Shown here: in pieces, positions 17,043 through 25,819 of the stretch | Numbering within the stretch: the stretch's first letter is position 1 | How the letters are laid out: every line of letters starts with the position of its first letter | Assembly: GCA_035550515.1 (NCBI GenBank) | Contig: DASZOZ010000033.1 | Location: 1 to 64,000 of the forward strand | Reading direction: 5' to 3' | Length of the DNA stretch: 64,000 bases | From: DATARH01 sp035550515 | Lineage (GTDB): Bacteria; Pseudomonadota; Alphaproteobacteria; ATCC43930; CGMCC-115725 | Notes under the pieces: generated by a model | The model's database searches: none | What the model was told of the DNA's origin: nothing | Seen by the model: only the letters and a program-made list of their open reading frames with translations | Position numbers and translations under genes: made by a program

Positions 17043-18785
17043 TTACCGCCGGGCGCGGGGCGACGCCTCGTTCGCCAGCGCCGAGGTCACGTCGGCGAAC
17101 GAGGTCTTCAGCGAGGTGCGCACGTCGAGCACCGTCGGCTTGCGCGAGGCGAGCGCCTCATCGAGCGCGGGCGCGAAGTCCTTGGCGTCCTCGACGCGGA
17201 CGCCGTTGCAGCCCATCGCGCGGGCGATCGCCGCGTGGTCGAAATCGTTAAACTCCGCCCCGAACGGCCCGCCGCCATGCAGCACCCAGCCGAGCGCGTT
17301 GTTGTTGAACACCACGGTGGTGATCGGGATGTCGTGCTCGATCGCGGTCATCATGCCGTTCATCGTCATCGCGAACCCGCCGTCGCCGCACACCGCGACG
17401 ACCGGCCGGTCGGGGTGCACCAGCTTGGCGGCCAGCGCCGCCGGGATGCCGAACCCCATCGGCCCCGACCCCGCCGCCTGCAGGAAGCCGCCGGCCATCT
17501 TCACCTGGTAGAAATGCGTCATCAGGATGCGGTTCTCGCCGGCGTCGCAGGTGACGATGGCGTTGTCGGGCAGCGTCTTGATCATCTCGCCGATGACCCG
17601 CTGCGGCAGGATCGGCTTGTCGTCGCTGTCGTATTCGGCGGCATTGAAATAGCCTTGCGCCGCGCGATGCGCCGCGACGCGCGTCTCGGCCTCGGCGCGG
17701 CGGTGTCCGGCTTTGCTGCGCACCGCCTCGTGCAGCTGGCCGAGGAACAGCTTGACGTCGCCGAGCACGACCTGCTCGGCCGGGATGGTCCATGAGGCGT
17801 TGCGCGGCTCGATATCGACCTGGATGAACGATTGCCGCGTCGGGTCGAGCAGCTTGCCGTTGGCCCAGGCGGTGTCGCTCGGCGACAGCTTCGAGCCGAG
17901 CACCAGCACCAGGTCGGCCTCGCCGATGCAGGCATTGGCGGCCGGCGTGCCGAAGGTGCCGAACACGCCCAATGCCAGCGGGTGCGTCTCGGGGAAGACG
18001 CCCTTGCCGGCGGCGGTGGTGCCGACCGGCAGCCCGGCGGTCTCGGCAATGCGCTGCAATTCCTCATACGCCTGCGCAATCCGCACGCCGTTGCCGGCGA
18101 TGACGACCGGCCGGCGGGCGGCGAGGATGCGCTCGGCCGCCGCGTCGATCAGCGCCGCGTCGATCGGCGGCGAAGGCGGCGGCAGGTAGAAGCGGGTCGG
18201 ATAGAGCGGCGGCTGCAGGTCCGGGGTGATCGTGCCGGCCAGCGCATCGTGGCTGAACAGGATCGCCACCGGCCCCATCTGGCCGGAGAGCGCATGCTTG
18301 ATGGCGAGCTGCGTCGCCTGCACCGCTTCGAGCGGCTCCAGCGCCTGCATCACCTGCTTGGTGACGCCGCCAAAGGCGCGCCGCGCGTCCCAGCTGCCGT
18401 AATCGCCGGTCGCCTGCTGGTAGGGCGCGTGCAGGTGGAAATGCGGCGCGTCGGAGAAATCGGTCAGCAGCACCATCGGAGACGACGACAGATGCGCCTC
18501 CAGCGTGCCGATCAGCCCGTTGCCGAGCACCCACGGCCCTTGGCCGATCATCACGCCGGGCCGCCGGGTGAGCCGGCCGTAGACCTCGGCCATCACCCCG
18601 GCCAGCGATTCCTCGCGCACCGTGACCATGCGCACCTGGTTCTGCACCTGCGCGAGACCCGCGATGATGCGCCCGGTATGCCCGCCGGAGATGCCGAAGA
18701 CATATTCGATCCCGGCCTCGGCCAGGACCCGCGCCACCAGCACGCGCGACGGCGTCTCTTCCTTCAGCATCCGCTCGATGGCCAT
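17043..18785 (-). CDS. Acetolactate synthase-like ThDP-dependent enzyme
   Basis: A 580-residue enzyme with the three-domain plan of the IlvB/POX family. The pyrimidine-binding domain has VREESLAGVMAEVYGRLT with the Glu that activates ThDP. A central domain follows with GIADLVLVLGSKL-like Rossmann features (ADLVLVLGSKLSPSDTAWAN). The C-terminal pyrophosphate-binding motif is VCGDGGFAMTMNGMMTAIEH then VVFNNNALGW (GDG...NN). It decarboxylates or ligates a 2-oxo acid. No regulatory subunit (ilvN) is adjacent, so a catabolic role such as benzoylformate-, oxalyl-CoA- or sulfopyruvate-type chemistry is more likely than valine synthesis. GGAGGAG precedes the ATG. Confidence 0.82.
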   Translation of the reverse strand: MAIERMLKEETPSRVLVARVLAEAGIEYVFGISGGHTGRIIAGLAQVQNQVRMVTVREESLAGVMAEVYGRLTRRPGVMIGQGPWVLGNGLIGTLEAHLSSSPMVLLTDFSDAPHFHLHAPYQQATGDYGSWDARRAFGGVTKQVMQALEPLEAVQATQLAIKHALSGQMGPVAILFSHDALAGTITPDLQPPLYPTRFYLPPPSPPIDAALIDAAAERILAARRPVVIAGNGVRIAQAYEELQRIAETAGLPVGTTAAGKGVFPETHPLALGVFGTFGTPAANACIGEADLVLVLGSKLSPSDTAWANGKLLDPTRQSFIQVDIEPRNASWTIPAEQVVLGDVKLFLGQLHEAVRSKAGHRRAEAETRVAAHRAAQGYFNAAEYDSDDKPILPQRVIGEMIKTLPDNAIVTCDAGENRILMTHFYQVKMAGGFLQAAGSGPMGFGIPAALAAKLVHPDRPVVAVCGDGGFAMTMNGMMTAIEHDIPITTVVFNNNALGWVLHGGGPFGAEFNDFDHAAIARAMGCNGVRVEDAKDFAPALDEALASRKPTVLDVRTSLKTSFADVTSALANEASPRARR

Positions 18786-18926
18786 GGCCGACTCCTCCCA
18801 TTCGGGTTTGGCCCGAGCTTGCTACCGCCGGCGCCCGGTGGCAACGGGTGCCGGATCGCCGCCTTTGCGTCCTTCTCCCCCAGACGGATTGCTGTCATAA
18901 ATCCGTCATAAAACGGAGGTGGCGGC

Positions 18927-20120
18927 ATGTCCCTGATCAATGCGGCCCTTGACAGGATCGCCGCGCCCGAGCGGCGGACCATCGCCGTCACCTGCGGCGC
19001 GCACATCCTGCACGACGGCTACACTGATCTTCTCTATGTGCTGCTGCCGTTGTGGCAGGCCGAGTTCGGGCTCGGCTATGCCGCGGTGGGGCTGATGCGC
19101 GCGCTCTATGTCGGCGCGCTCGCGGGGTTCCAGATGCCCGCGGGGGCGCTCGCCGAACGGTTTGGCGGACCGCTGATCCTCGGCCTCGGCACCGCGCTCG
19201 CCGGCATCGGCTATCTCGTCGCCGGCGCCAGCGCCGCCTTTCCGATGCTGGTTGCGGCGCTGGTGATCGGCGGGCTCGGCTCGGGCGTGCAGCACCCGAT
19301 CAGCGCGCATCTCGTGGCGCAGGCGTTTCCCGGCACCCGCTCCCGGCAGGCGCTGGCCGGCTACAATTTCTCCGGCGATCTCGGCAAGATGGCGTTTCCG
19401 GCGCTCACCGCCTGGCTGCTGACGCTGATGCCGTGGCGCGCGGCGACGATGGTGATCGGCATCATCGGCCTGGCTGCCGCCGCGGTGATCCTGACCCTGC
19501 GCGGGTTGCCCGGCCGCGGGACCGCTGCCGAAACCGCGGCCGCCGACAGCACGGCCGAAGCCGCCGGAAGCGGCCGCGGCTTTCCGCTGCTGCTGTCGAT
19601 CGCGATGATCGACAGCGCGACGCGCATGGGGTTCCTCACCTTCCTGCCGTTCCTGCTCAAGCTCAAGGGCGCCGGCTTGCCCGAGATCGGCGTCGCGCTG
19701 ACCTTGATCTTTGCCGGCGGCGCCTGCGGCAAGCTGGCCTGCGGCTGGCTCGGCCAGCGGCTCGGCGTGGTGCGCGCGACCTGGGTCACCGAAGGCGCGA
19801 CGGCGCTCGGCATCCTCGCGCTGCTGCCGCTGCCGCTGGTCGCCGGCCTGGCGGTGTTGCCGCTGATCGGCGTCGCGCTCAACGGCACCTCCTCGGTGCT
19901 CTACGGCACGGTGCCGGAGCTGGTAGCGCCCGAGCGGCGCCAGCGCGCCTTCAGCATCTTCTATACCGGCGGGGTCGGCGCGGGGGCGCTGTCGCCGGTG
20001 CTGTACGGCGCGATGAGCGACCTGTTCAGCGTGCCGGCGATGATGATGCTGGTCGCCGCGGTGGTGCTGGTGACCGTGCCGCTGGTGTGGCGGCTGCGGC
20101 CGCACCTGCGCCACGCCTGA
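18927..20120 (+). CDS. MFS transporter
   Basis: A 397-residue inner-membrane carrier with about twelve hydrophobic segments. CGAHILHDGYTDLLYVLLPL in the first helix and GSGVQHPISAHLVAQAF after the third resemble the Fsr-like subgroup, so it is distantly related to the carrier at 4535-5791. Start ATG 18927 follows GGAGGT. The 141-bp gap to the divergent ThDP gene holds an 11-bp direct repeat (GTCATAAATCC / GTCATAAAACG, 18894-18915) just upstream. As the first gene of the plus-strand catabolic region it could import the substrate of the LLM monooxygenase that follows. Confidence 0.85.
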   Translation: MSLINAALDRIAAPERRTIAVTCGAHILHDGYTDLLYVLLPLWQAEFGLGYAAVGLMRALYVGALAGFQMPAGALAERFGGPLILGLGTALAGIGYLVAGASAAFPMLVAALVIGGLGSGVQHPISAHLVAQAFPGTRSRQALAGYNFSGDLGKMAFPALTAWLLTLMPWRAATMVIGIIGLAAAAVILTLRGLPGRGTAAETAAADSTAEAAGSGRGFPLLLSIAMIDSATRMGFLTFLPFLLKLKGAGLPEIGVALTLIFAGGACGKLACGWLGQRLGVVRATWVTEGATALGILALLPLPLVAGLAVLPLIGVALNGTSSVLYGTVPELVAPERRQRAFSIFYTGGVGAGALSPVLYGAMSDLFSVPAMMMLVAAVVLVTVPLVWRLRPHLRHA

Positions 20121-20235
20121 GACCGCGCGCCGCTCCGCAGCCGCGCCGCGCGGAGACGATCATCTCAGATGTTACGGTTGACCCGATCGTAAGCTTCGCT
20201 AACGTTTTGCCGCGCACTTTTCCGAGGGGCCGGCC

Positions 20236-21516
20236 ATGAAGCTGATGTGGTTCCACCTGATGCCGTATACCGAGCTGCCCGACGATTTCCGCGAGAAGAA
20301 CCCGTCGGTCTGGGTCGACATCCACTCGTCGCTGTTCGACCCGCGGCGCGCGCATCACATGTACAACGACTTCATGGACGAGCTCGAATACGCCGCCGAG
20401 TGCGGCTTTGACGCGGTCTGCGTCAACGAGCACCACAACAATGGTTACGGGCTGATGCCGTCGCCGAACCTGGTCGCCTCGTCGCTCGCCCGCCGCACCA
20501 CCGACACCGCGATCTGCGTGCTGGGCAACAGCCTCGCGCTCTACAACCCGCCGACCCGGGTGGCCGAAGAATTCGCGATGATCGACTGCATCTCGGGCGG
20601 CCGGCTGATCGCAGGCTTCCCGGTCGGGTCGCCGATGGACACCTGCTACGCCTACGGCCAGAACCCATCGATGCTGCGCGAGCGCTATCACGAGGCGCAC
20701 GACCTCGTTGTCAAGGCGTGGACCGCGCCCGACACTTTCGCCTTCAACGGCCGCTACAACCAGCAGCGCTACGTCAACATCTGGCCGCGGCCGGTGCAGA
20801 AACCGCACCCGCCGGTCTGGATCCCGGGCGGCGGCTCGGTCGAGACCTGGCAGTGGTGCGCCGAGATGGACTACGTCTACTGCTACCTGTCGTATTACGG
20901 CTACAAGGCCGGCAAGTCGACGATGGACGGGTTCTGGGCCGAGATGGCCAAGCTCGGCAAGGACCGCAACCCCTACCGCGCCGGGTTTCTGCAGTTTGTC
21001 GGGGTCGCTGAGAGCCGTCAGCAGGCGCTCGAGCTCTACGCCGAGCCGGCCGAGTATTTCTATGGCCGCTGCCTGCATATCGACCCGCGCTTTGCCGGCC
21101 CGCCGGGCTACGCTACCGAGGAGACCCAGCGGCGCGGTATCAAGGGCATGGTTTCGCAGGCCGCCGACAACAGCCGCGACCACCAGCGCTACGAGACCAA
21201 GTTCGCGGCGCTGGCGCGCGAGATGGATGCGATCGTCGACAAGGGCTATGTCATCATCGGCTCGCCCGACGAGGTCGTCGAACAGCTCACCGAGGTCGCG
21301 ACCAACCTCAATGTCGGCCACCTGATGATGCTCCTGCAGTTTGGCAGCATGTCCAAGGAGCTGGCGAAGTACAACACGCGGCTGTTCGCCGAAAAAGTCA
21401 TGCCGCGGCTCCAGCACCTCCATTCCGAGTGGCAGGACCATTGGTGGCCGCAGCCGATGGCCAAGACCGAGCGCGCCGCCCCGGCGTCGTTCGCCCCCGC
21501 CCAGGCAGCGGAGTAG
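20236..21516 (+). CDS. LLM class flavin-dependent monooxygenase
   Basis: A 426-residue luciferase-like (beta/alpha)8 enzyme. Characteristic segments are EYAAECGFDAVCVNEHHNN near the N-terminus, LGNSLALYNPPTRVAEEFAM, and SGGRLIAGFPVG. Such enzymes use reduced FMN made by a separate reductase. Type II Baeyer-Villiger enzymes such as the diketocamphane monooxygenases belong to this superfamily. It stands 114 bp or less from an alpha/beta hydrolase and then a 6-oxocamphor-hydrolase-like gene on the same strand, so an alicyclic ketone substrate is a reasonable inference. Start ATG 20236 follows GAGGGG. Confidence 0.87.
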   Translation: MKLMWFHLMPYTELPDDFREKNPSVWVDIHSSLFDPRRAHHMYNDFMDELEYAAECGFDAVCVNEHHNNGYGLMPSPNLVASSLARRTTDTAICVLGNSLALYNPPTRVAEEFAMIDCISGGRLIAGFPVGSPMDTCYAYGQNPSMLRERYHEAHDLVVKAWTAPDTFAFNGRYNQQRYVNIWPRPVQKPHPPVWIPGGGSVETWQWCAEMDYVYCYLSYYGYKAGKSTMDGFWAEMAKLGKDRNPYRAGFLQFVGVAESRQQALELYAEPAEYFYGRCLHIDPRFAGPPGYATEETQRRGIKGMVSQAADNSRDHQRYETKFAALAREMDAIVDKGYVIIGSPDEVVEQLTEVATNLNVGHLMMLLQFGSMSKELAKYNTRLFAEKVMPRLQHLHSEWQDHWWPQPMAKTERAAPASFAPAQAAE

Positions 21517-21541
21517 GACGCATGCCTCACCCCTATCCCAA

Positions 21542-21612
21542 CCTTCCCCCGCTAGCGGGGGAAGGGGCACGCCGCAACCCTTGCAACTCCCTCCCCCGCT
21601 GGCGGGGGAGGG
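21542..21612. repeat. Two CCCCCGC-GCGGGGG hairpins
   Basis: Two perfect short hairpins, CCTTCCCCCGCTAGCGGGGG + AAGG (21542-21565) and CCCTCCCCCGCTGGCGGGGG + AGGG (21589-21612), in the gap between the LLM and alpha/beta hydrolase genes. The same double element recurs 850 bp downstream at 22429-22485, flanking the alpha/beta hydrolase gene on both sides. Confidence 0.85.
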
Positions 21613-21630
21613 CTGGGGTGGGGGTGTTCG

Positions 21631-22413
21631 ATGCCTGAACCGAAAACGACCACCGTCGAGATCAACGGCACGTCCTGCCGGGTGTGGACTGCCGGAGCGG
21701 GGCCGAAACTCGGCTTTCTCGCCGGGTTTGGCGGGTTGCCGCATTGGGTGCCGTTCCTCGACGCGCTGGCCAGGGAGCGCACCGTGATCGTGCCGTCGCT
21801 GCCGGGCTTTCCGGGCGGGGAGCGCGGCCATCTCGCACTCGACAGCCATCTCGACTGGCTGGTCGCGACACGGCAGCTGCTCGAAGGCGCCGGGTTGGCC
21901 GGCGCCGACCTCGCCGGCAGCTCGGTCGGCGGCTCACTCGCCGCCGAGATCGCGGCGCTGTGGCCGGCGATGGTCAAGCGGCTGGCGCTGATCGCGCCGT
22001 TCGGCCTGTTCGACGCGGACGACCCGGCGACCGACCCCTGGGCGCAGCGGCCCGGCGACGTCGCCGGCCTGTTCTGCACCGACCCGAAGAACTGGGAGAT
22101 GCTGAAGGCCGAGCCGGAAGGCCATAACGACCCGGAATGGCCGATCGAGCAGGTGCGCGCCAGCGAGGCCGCCGCCCGCATCTTCTGGCCGCTCGGCAAT
22201 ACCAGGCTGGAAAAGCGCCTGCCGCTGATCTCGGCGCCGACCCTGCTGGTCTGGGGCGGCGAGGACCGCATCATGCCGCGCAGCTACGCCGACAGGTTCG
22301 CCGCCGGCATTAAGGGCAAGACCGAGATCACGGTGATCCCCGGCGCCGGTCACCTCGCGGAGCTGGACAAGCCGGACGAGACGGCGGCGGCGATCCTGGG
22401 CTGGGTGGAGTAA
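21631..22413 (+). CDS. Alpha/beta hydrolase
   Basis: A 260-residue alpha/beta hydrolase. The nucleophile elbow is AGSSVGGSLAAE, the acid residue is in LLVWGGEDRIMP and the catalytic His is in VIPGAGHLAELDKPDE, the usual C-terminal arrangement of meta-cleavage-product hydrolases, lactonases and epoxide hydrolases. The start GAAGTT-like site is weak; ATG 21631 is the only sensible choice. It is bracketed by paired CCCCCGC hairpins. Between an LLM monooxygenase and a C-C hydrolase it could open a lactone or ester made by the monooxygenase (inference). Confidence 0.83.
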   Translation: MPEPKTTTVEINGTSCRVWTAGAGPKLGFLAGFGGLPHWVPFLDALARERTVIVPSLPGFPGGERGHLALDSHLDWLVATRQLLEGAGLAGADLAGSSVGGSLAAEIAALWPAMVKRLALIAPFGLFDADDPATDPWAQRPGDVAGLFCTDPKNWEMLKAEPEGHNDPEWPIEQVRASEAAARIFWPLGNTRLEKRLPLISAPTLLVWGGEDRIMPRSYADRFAAGIKGKTEITVIPGAGHLAELDKPDETAAAILGWVE

Positions 22414-22428
22414 GGACCCCCACCCGCC

Positions 22429-22485
22429 CCCTCCCCCGCCAGCGGGGGAGGGAGATTTGCCCCTTCCCCCGCTGGCGGGGGAAGG
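22429..22485. repeat. Two CCCCCGC-GCGGGGG hairpins
   Basis: Hairpins CCCTCCCCCGCCAGCGGGGG + AGGG (22429-22452) and CCTTCCCCCGCTGGCGGGGG + AAGG (22462-22485), a second copy of the element at 21542-21612 with the order of arms inverted. It lies just before the start of the crotonase gene and may limit read-through or shape the mRNA ends. Confidence 0.85.
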
Positions 22486-22517
22486 TCGGGATGGGGGCTC
22501 ATCGCAGGGAGAGTGCC

Positions 22518-23285
22518 ATGCCCACCAAGCTCGCGGACTACCGGAACAAGTACCAATGCGTGCGCTTCGAACGGCGCGACGGCATCTTGCAGATGACGCT
22601 GCACACCGATGGCGGCAGCCTGCGCTGGGGGTTCGGGCCGCATGGCGAGCTGCCCGACGCGTTCTACGATGTCGGCAACGACCGGGAGAACCGCGTCGTC
22701 ATCCTGACCGGTACGGGCGGCGAGTTCTCCGGGCCGCGCGCGACACCCGGCACCTCGTCCTTCCCGACCCGGCCCGGCATCGAGCGCATCGACCGCATTC
22801 ACTGGGAGGGCCGGCATCTCCTGATGAAGCTGCTCGACATCGAGGTGCCGGTGATCAGCGCGATCAACGGCCCGGCCTGGCGGCATTCGGAAATCCCGCT
22901 GCTGTGCGACATCGTGCTGGCCGCCGACACCACGCAATTCCAGGATTCGGCGCATTTCGCGTCGGAGGTGGTGCCGGGCGACGGTATGCACATCGTCATG
23001 CCGTTGCTGCTCGGCATGAACCGCGGCCGCTATTACCTGCTGACCGGCCAGACCCTCGACGCCCAGAAAGCGCACGAGTTCGGCCTCGTCGCCGAGGTGC
23101 TGCCGGCCGACAAGCTGCTCGCCCGCGCCTGGGAGATCGCCGAAGACCTCGCCAAGAAGCCGACCCTGGCGCTGCGCTACACCCGCCTGCTGCTGACCGA
23201 GGCGCTGCGCCGCCAGATGCACGACCTCCTGGGTTACGGGCTCGGCATGGAGCTGCTGGCGCTGGGGGAGAAGCCGGAAGCGTAA
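22518..23285 (+). CDS. 6-oxocamphor hydrolase-like crotonase (beta-diketone C-C hydrolase)
   Basis: A 255-residue crotonase-fold protein that is not a typical enoyl-CoA hydratase. Against my memory of Rhodococcus 6-oxocamphor hydrolase (OCH), the core matches closely: INGPAWRHSEIPL, ADTTQFQDSAHF and VVPGDGMHIV, then LGMNRGRYYLLTGQTLDA. OCH active-site residues His122, His145, Asp154 and Glu244 line up with His123, His146, Asp155 and Glu245, and Trp37 sits near OCH Trp40. OCH cleaves a bicyclic beta-diketone by a retro-Claisen reaction without CoA. A role in opening an alicyclic diketone is inferred. Start ATG 22518 has AGGGAGAG upstream; an earlier in-frame start at 22491 lacks a good site. 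Confidence 0.8.
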   Translation: MPTKLADYRNKYQCVRFERRDGILQMTLHTDGGSLRWGFGPHGELPDAFYDVGNDRENRVVILTGTGGEFSGPRATPGTSSFPTRPGIERIDRIHWEGRHLLMKLLDIEVPVISAINGPAWRHSEIPLLCDIVLAADTTQFQDSAHFASEVVPGDGMHIVMPLLLGMNRGRYYLLTGQTLDAQKAHEFGLVAEVLPADKLLARAWEIAEDLAKKPTLALRYTRLLLTEALRRQMHDLLGYGLGMELLALGEKPEA

Positions 23286-23291
23286 CGATCG

Positions 23292-24122
23292 TCAGGCCGG
23301 CCAGCCGAGCCAAGCGCACAGTGCGCGGCCCATCACCAGCTCCAGCTCGGCGCCGCGGAGCCAGGTGAGCTCTTCGGTAAACAACGTCACCGCCTGGCGG
23401 TAGGTGCAAGCGATGCCGGTCAGGTCGGTCCCCCAGAAGAAGCGGTGCGGCCCGAATGCATCGAACACCCGCTGCAGATGCGGATGCAGCCGGCGATAGG
23501 GGTAGGGCTCGCTCGAATAACGCGGCAGCGCCGAGGCCTTGGCGGCGATATTGGGATGCTTCGCGAGCGCCAGGAGGTTGGCGACGTCGCCGAACGCCGC
23601 GTCGTCCTTGGCGTCGCGCACCAGCGCGAGATGGTCGATCACAAAGCGCATGCCCGGGTGCCGCTCGGCGAGGCGGCCCAGTTCCGGCAGCAAGCCGGGG
23701 ATCGACACCATGGCCGGCACGCCGGCGCGCTCGGCGGCCTGCCACAGCCAGTCGCCTTCGGGCTCGGTGAACAGCGCCCGGGCGCCGTGCCCGGCGGTGG
23801 TGACGCGGATGCCGAGCACGCCCGGCTGCGCGCGCCACCGGTCGAGCGCGTGCGGGTCGGGCCGGTCGAGCGGCGGGCGGCCCATCACCGCGAACCTGTC
23901 GGGGTGCGTCTGCGCCGCGGCGAGGGCGAGGTCGTTGCGGTCGCCCTCCCAGGAAGGCGGCACGATGACGGCGCGATCGACCCCGGCCGCCGCCATCTCG
24001 GCCAGCAGATCGTCCTGCGAGAACGGTTGCGGCCGGTGCGCGCGATGCGCCTGCCCCGCCGGCCATGGCCGCGCCGGCGTATCGGCGCCCCAGATATGCA
24101 CCTGCGCATCGACGACCGGCAT
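23292..24122 (-). CDS. Amidohydrolase_2, COG3618 lactonase type
   Basis: A 276-residue TIM-barrel hydrolase. The N-terminal metal motif is VVDAQVHIWGAD (D-x-x-V-H-x-W), the middle contains MRFVIDHLALVRD, and the last Asp is in FFWGTDLTGIACTYRQAV. This pattern is found in 2-pyrone-4,6-dicarboxylate lactonase and sugar-lactone hydrolase relatives. ATG 24122 is chosen over an upstream in-frame start because it gives the family N-terminus. It converges on the oxocamphor-hydrolase-like gene with a 6-bp gap and is 11 bp downstream of a small membrane protein on the same strand. It could open the lactone made by a Baeyer-Villiger step. Confidence 0.83.
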   Translation of the reverse strand: MPVVDAQVHIWGADTPARPWPAGQAHRAHRPQPFSQDDLLAEMAAAGVDRAVIVPPSWEGDRNDLALAAAQTHPDRFAVMGRPPLDRPDPHALDRWRAQPGVLGIRVTTAGHGARALFTEPEGDWLWQAAERAGVPAMVSIPGLLPELGRLAERHPGMRFVIDHLALVRDAKDDAAFGDVANLLALAKHPNIAAKASALPRYSSEPYPYRRLHPHLQRVFDAFGPHRFFWGTDLTGIACTYRQAVTLFTEELTWLRGAELELVMGRALCAWLGWPA

Positions 24123-24133
24123 CGGGTGTCCTC

Positions 24134-24592
24134 CTATCGCGGCGTTTCGGCGAGCAGCCCCTCCAGCAGGAAGCCGAAACCGAGCCCGTACAAGACGCAA
24201 TGCACCGCCTGGCCAATTTCCCATTGGTTGCGTATCGCGGTCCAGTCGGCCGGTGGGGTCCGGGCGCCGGCGATGACCCCGTTCATCGGCGCCACCAGCC
24301 AGAACCACACCGCCAGGCCCAGCGTCACGCATACCCCGGCCGCAACCGCCCAGGCAAAAGCCGGCCGCCGGCGTCGCGTCGCGAAGACCAGTCCCCAGGT
24401 GGAAACGATCGCCGCGATCTCGATGCAGGCGCCGACCGGCCAGCCGAACGCGACGTACAGATTGTGCTGCACGTCGAGCCACTGCGCGCCGTTCAGCCGC
24501 AGCTTGCCGTAGATCTCCATCACATGCGCCCAGGTCAGCCCGAAAACCAGCACCACGAGCAGCAGGTTGAGGAAACGCAGCACTTTCAGCAT
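24134..24592 (-). CDS. Small four-helix membrane protein, DUF1772-like
   Basis: A 152-residue integral membrane protein with four hydrophobic spans, roughly residues 5-25, 38-60, 70-95 and 125-147. The loop WLVAPMNGVIAGARTPPADW and the following Trp-rich stretch fit the DUF1772/anthrone-oxygenase-like pattern. ATG at 24592 begins the first span directly; an in-frame start 63 bp earlier would add a non-hydrophobic tail. Function unknown. It is upstream of, and probably co-transcribed with, the lactonase-type gene and is divergent from the acyl-CoA dehydrogenase pair. Family assignment is tentative. Confidence 0.65.
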   Translation of the reverse strand: MLKVLRFLNLLLVVLVFGLTWAHVMEIYGKLRLNGAQWLDVQHNLYVAFGWPVGACIEIAAIVSTWGLVFATRRRRPAFAWAVAAGVCVTLGLAVWFWLVAPMNGVIAGARTPPADWTAIRNQWEIGQAVHCVLYGLGFGFLLEGLLAETPR

Positions 24593-24723
24593 CACGCGCT
24601 CCGGCGGCCGGCGACACCCTTCACCGGCAAACGGCCGCGCGGGGGTGACGAGCACCAGCCGCGCTTGTCAAGGCGGCGGGGGCATGGTTCGATCGCCCCA
24701 AGCCGGCCAGGCCGGGGGAGGAC

Positions 24724-25782
24724 ATGCCCGACTCGATCATCACCGATACCGCGACCAAGATTTTCCAGGATTTGTGCGAGGCCGAGACGGTCAACAAGGC
24801 CGAGAAGGGCGAGTGGCCAAAGGCGCTGTGGGATGCGCTGGAGGAGTCCGGTCTGCCGCTGACCTGGGTCTCCGACGCGTTCGGCGGCGCCGGCGCGGAG
24901 CTGGCGGACGGGTTTGCCGTGCTGCGCGTCGCCGGCCGCTTTGCCGCGCCGGTACCGCTCGCCGAGACGCTGCTCGCCGGCTGGCTGCTGGCCGAGGCGA
25001 AGATCGCCGCGCCGGCCGGACCGATGACGATCGCCCCGGTGCACGAGGACGGCCGCATCACCGTCGGCGCCGACGGCAAGCTGTCGGGCCGGGCGCGGCA
25101 GGTGCCGTTCGCCCGCGACGCCGCGCACATCGCGGTGATCGCGACGCAAGGCGGCGCGCCGGTCGTGGCGCTGGTCGACGCCAAGGCCGTGACCATCGCG
25201 CCCGGCGTCGGGCTTTCGGGCGAACCGCGCGACACGGTGAGCTTTGACGGCGCGACCGCCCGCGAGGTCAAGCCGGCGCCGGGTCTCGATGCGGCGAAGC
25301 TGACATTGATCGCCGCCGCCGCCCGCGCGCAGCAGATGGCCGGCGCGCTGGAGCGCATTCTCGACCAGTCGGTGCAGTATTCGCTTGACCGCTCGCAGTT
25401 CGGCCGGCCGATCGCCAAGTTCCAGGCGGTGCAGCAGAACCTCGCGGCGCTTGCCGGCGAGGTCGCCGCCGCCAGCGCCGCGGCCGACGGCGCCGCCGAG
25501 GCGATCGCCGCGCACGGCATCGCCAGCGACATCACCGCCGCCGAGGTGGCGATCGCCAAGCTGCGGGTCGGCGACGCCGCCGGTAGCGGCGCCGCGATCG
25601 CACATCAGGTGCACGGCGCGATGGGCTTTACCTACGAGCACACGCTGCACCACTCGACGCGCCGGTTGTGGAGCTGGCGCGAGGAGTTCGGCAACGAGAC
25701 GCTGTGGGCGGAGCGGCTGGGCCGCATGGTCGCGGCCGCCGGCGCGGACGAGTTGTGGCCCTTCGTCACCCGTGGCTCGTAA
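24724..25782 (+). CDS. Acyl-CoA dehydrogenase (subunit of a likely hetero-pair)
   Basis: A 352-residue FAD-dependent acyl-CoA dehydrogenase. The C-terminal helical domain shows RSQFGRPIAKFQAVQQNLA, GAMGFTYEHTLHHSTRRLW and a final WRWEEFGNE-like stretch, typical of the family. It is somewhat shorter than the usual 380-400 residues, with a reduced N-terminal domain, as in one half of heteromeric ACADs that act on bulky ring substrates (steroids, cyclic acids). The partner is 37 bp downstream. Its last codons and TAA stop are duplicated as a 16-bp tandem repeat. It probably oxidises an acyl-CoA made by the synthetase at 27151. Confidence 0.87.
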   Translation: MPDSIITDTATKIFQDLCEAETVNKAEKGEWPKALWDALEESGLPLTWVSDAFGGAGAELADGFAVLRVAGRFAAPVPLAETLLAGWLLAEAKIAAPAGPMTIAPVHEDGRITVGADGKLSGRARQVPFARDAAHIAVIATQGGAPVVALVDAKAVTIAPGVGLSGEPRDTVSFDGATAREVKPAPGLDAAKLTLIAAAARAQQMAGALERILDQSVQYSLDRSQFGRPIAKFQAVQQNLAALAGEVAAASAAADGAAEAIAAHGIASDITAAEVAIAKLRVGDAAGSGAAIAHQVHGAMGFTYEHTLHHSTRRLWSWREEFGNETLWAERLGRMVAAAGADELWPFVTRGS

Positions 25783-25802
25783 TTGGCGTGGCTCGTAATT
25801 GG
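25771..25802. repeat. 16-bp tandem duplication over the ACAD stop codon
   Basis: CGTGGCTCGTAATTGG at 25771-25786 is repeated exactly at 25787-25802. The first copy holds the codons Arg-Gly-Ser and the TAA stop (25780-25782) of the acyl-CoA dehydrogenase; the second copy is a pure duplicate in the gap before the next gene. Confidence 0.97.
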
Positions 25803-25819
25803 GGATCGTGAGGCAAGCG

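Noticed and set aside
17043..18785. ThDP enzyme considered as biosynthetic acetolactate synthase
   Set aside because: No ilvN regulatory gene or other branched-chain genes are adjacent, so a named ilvB call is not justified.
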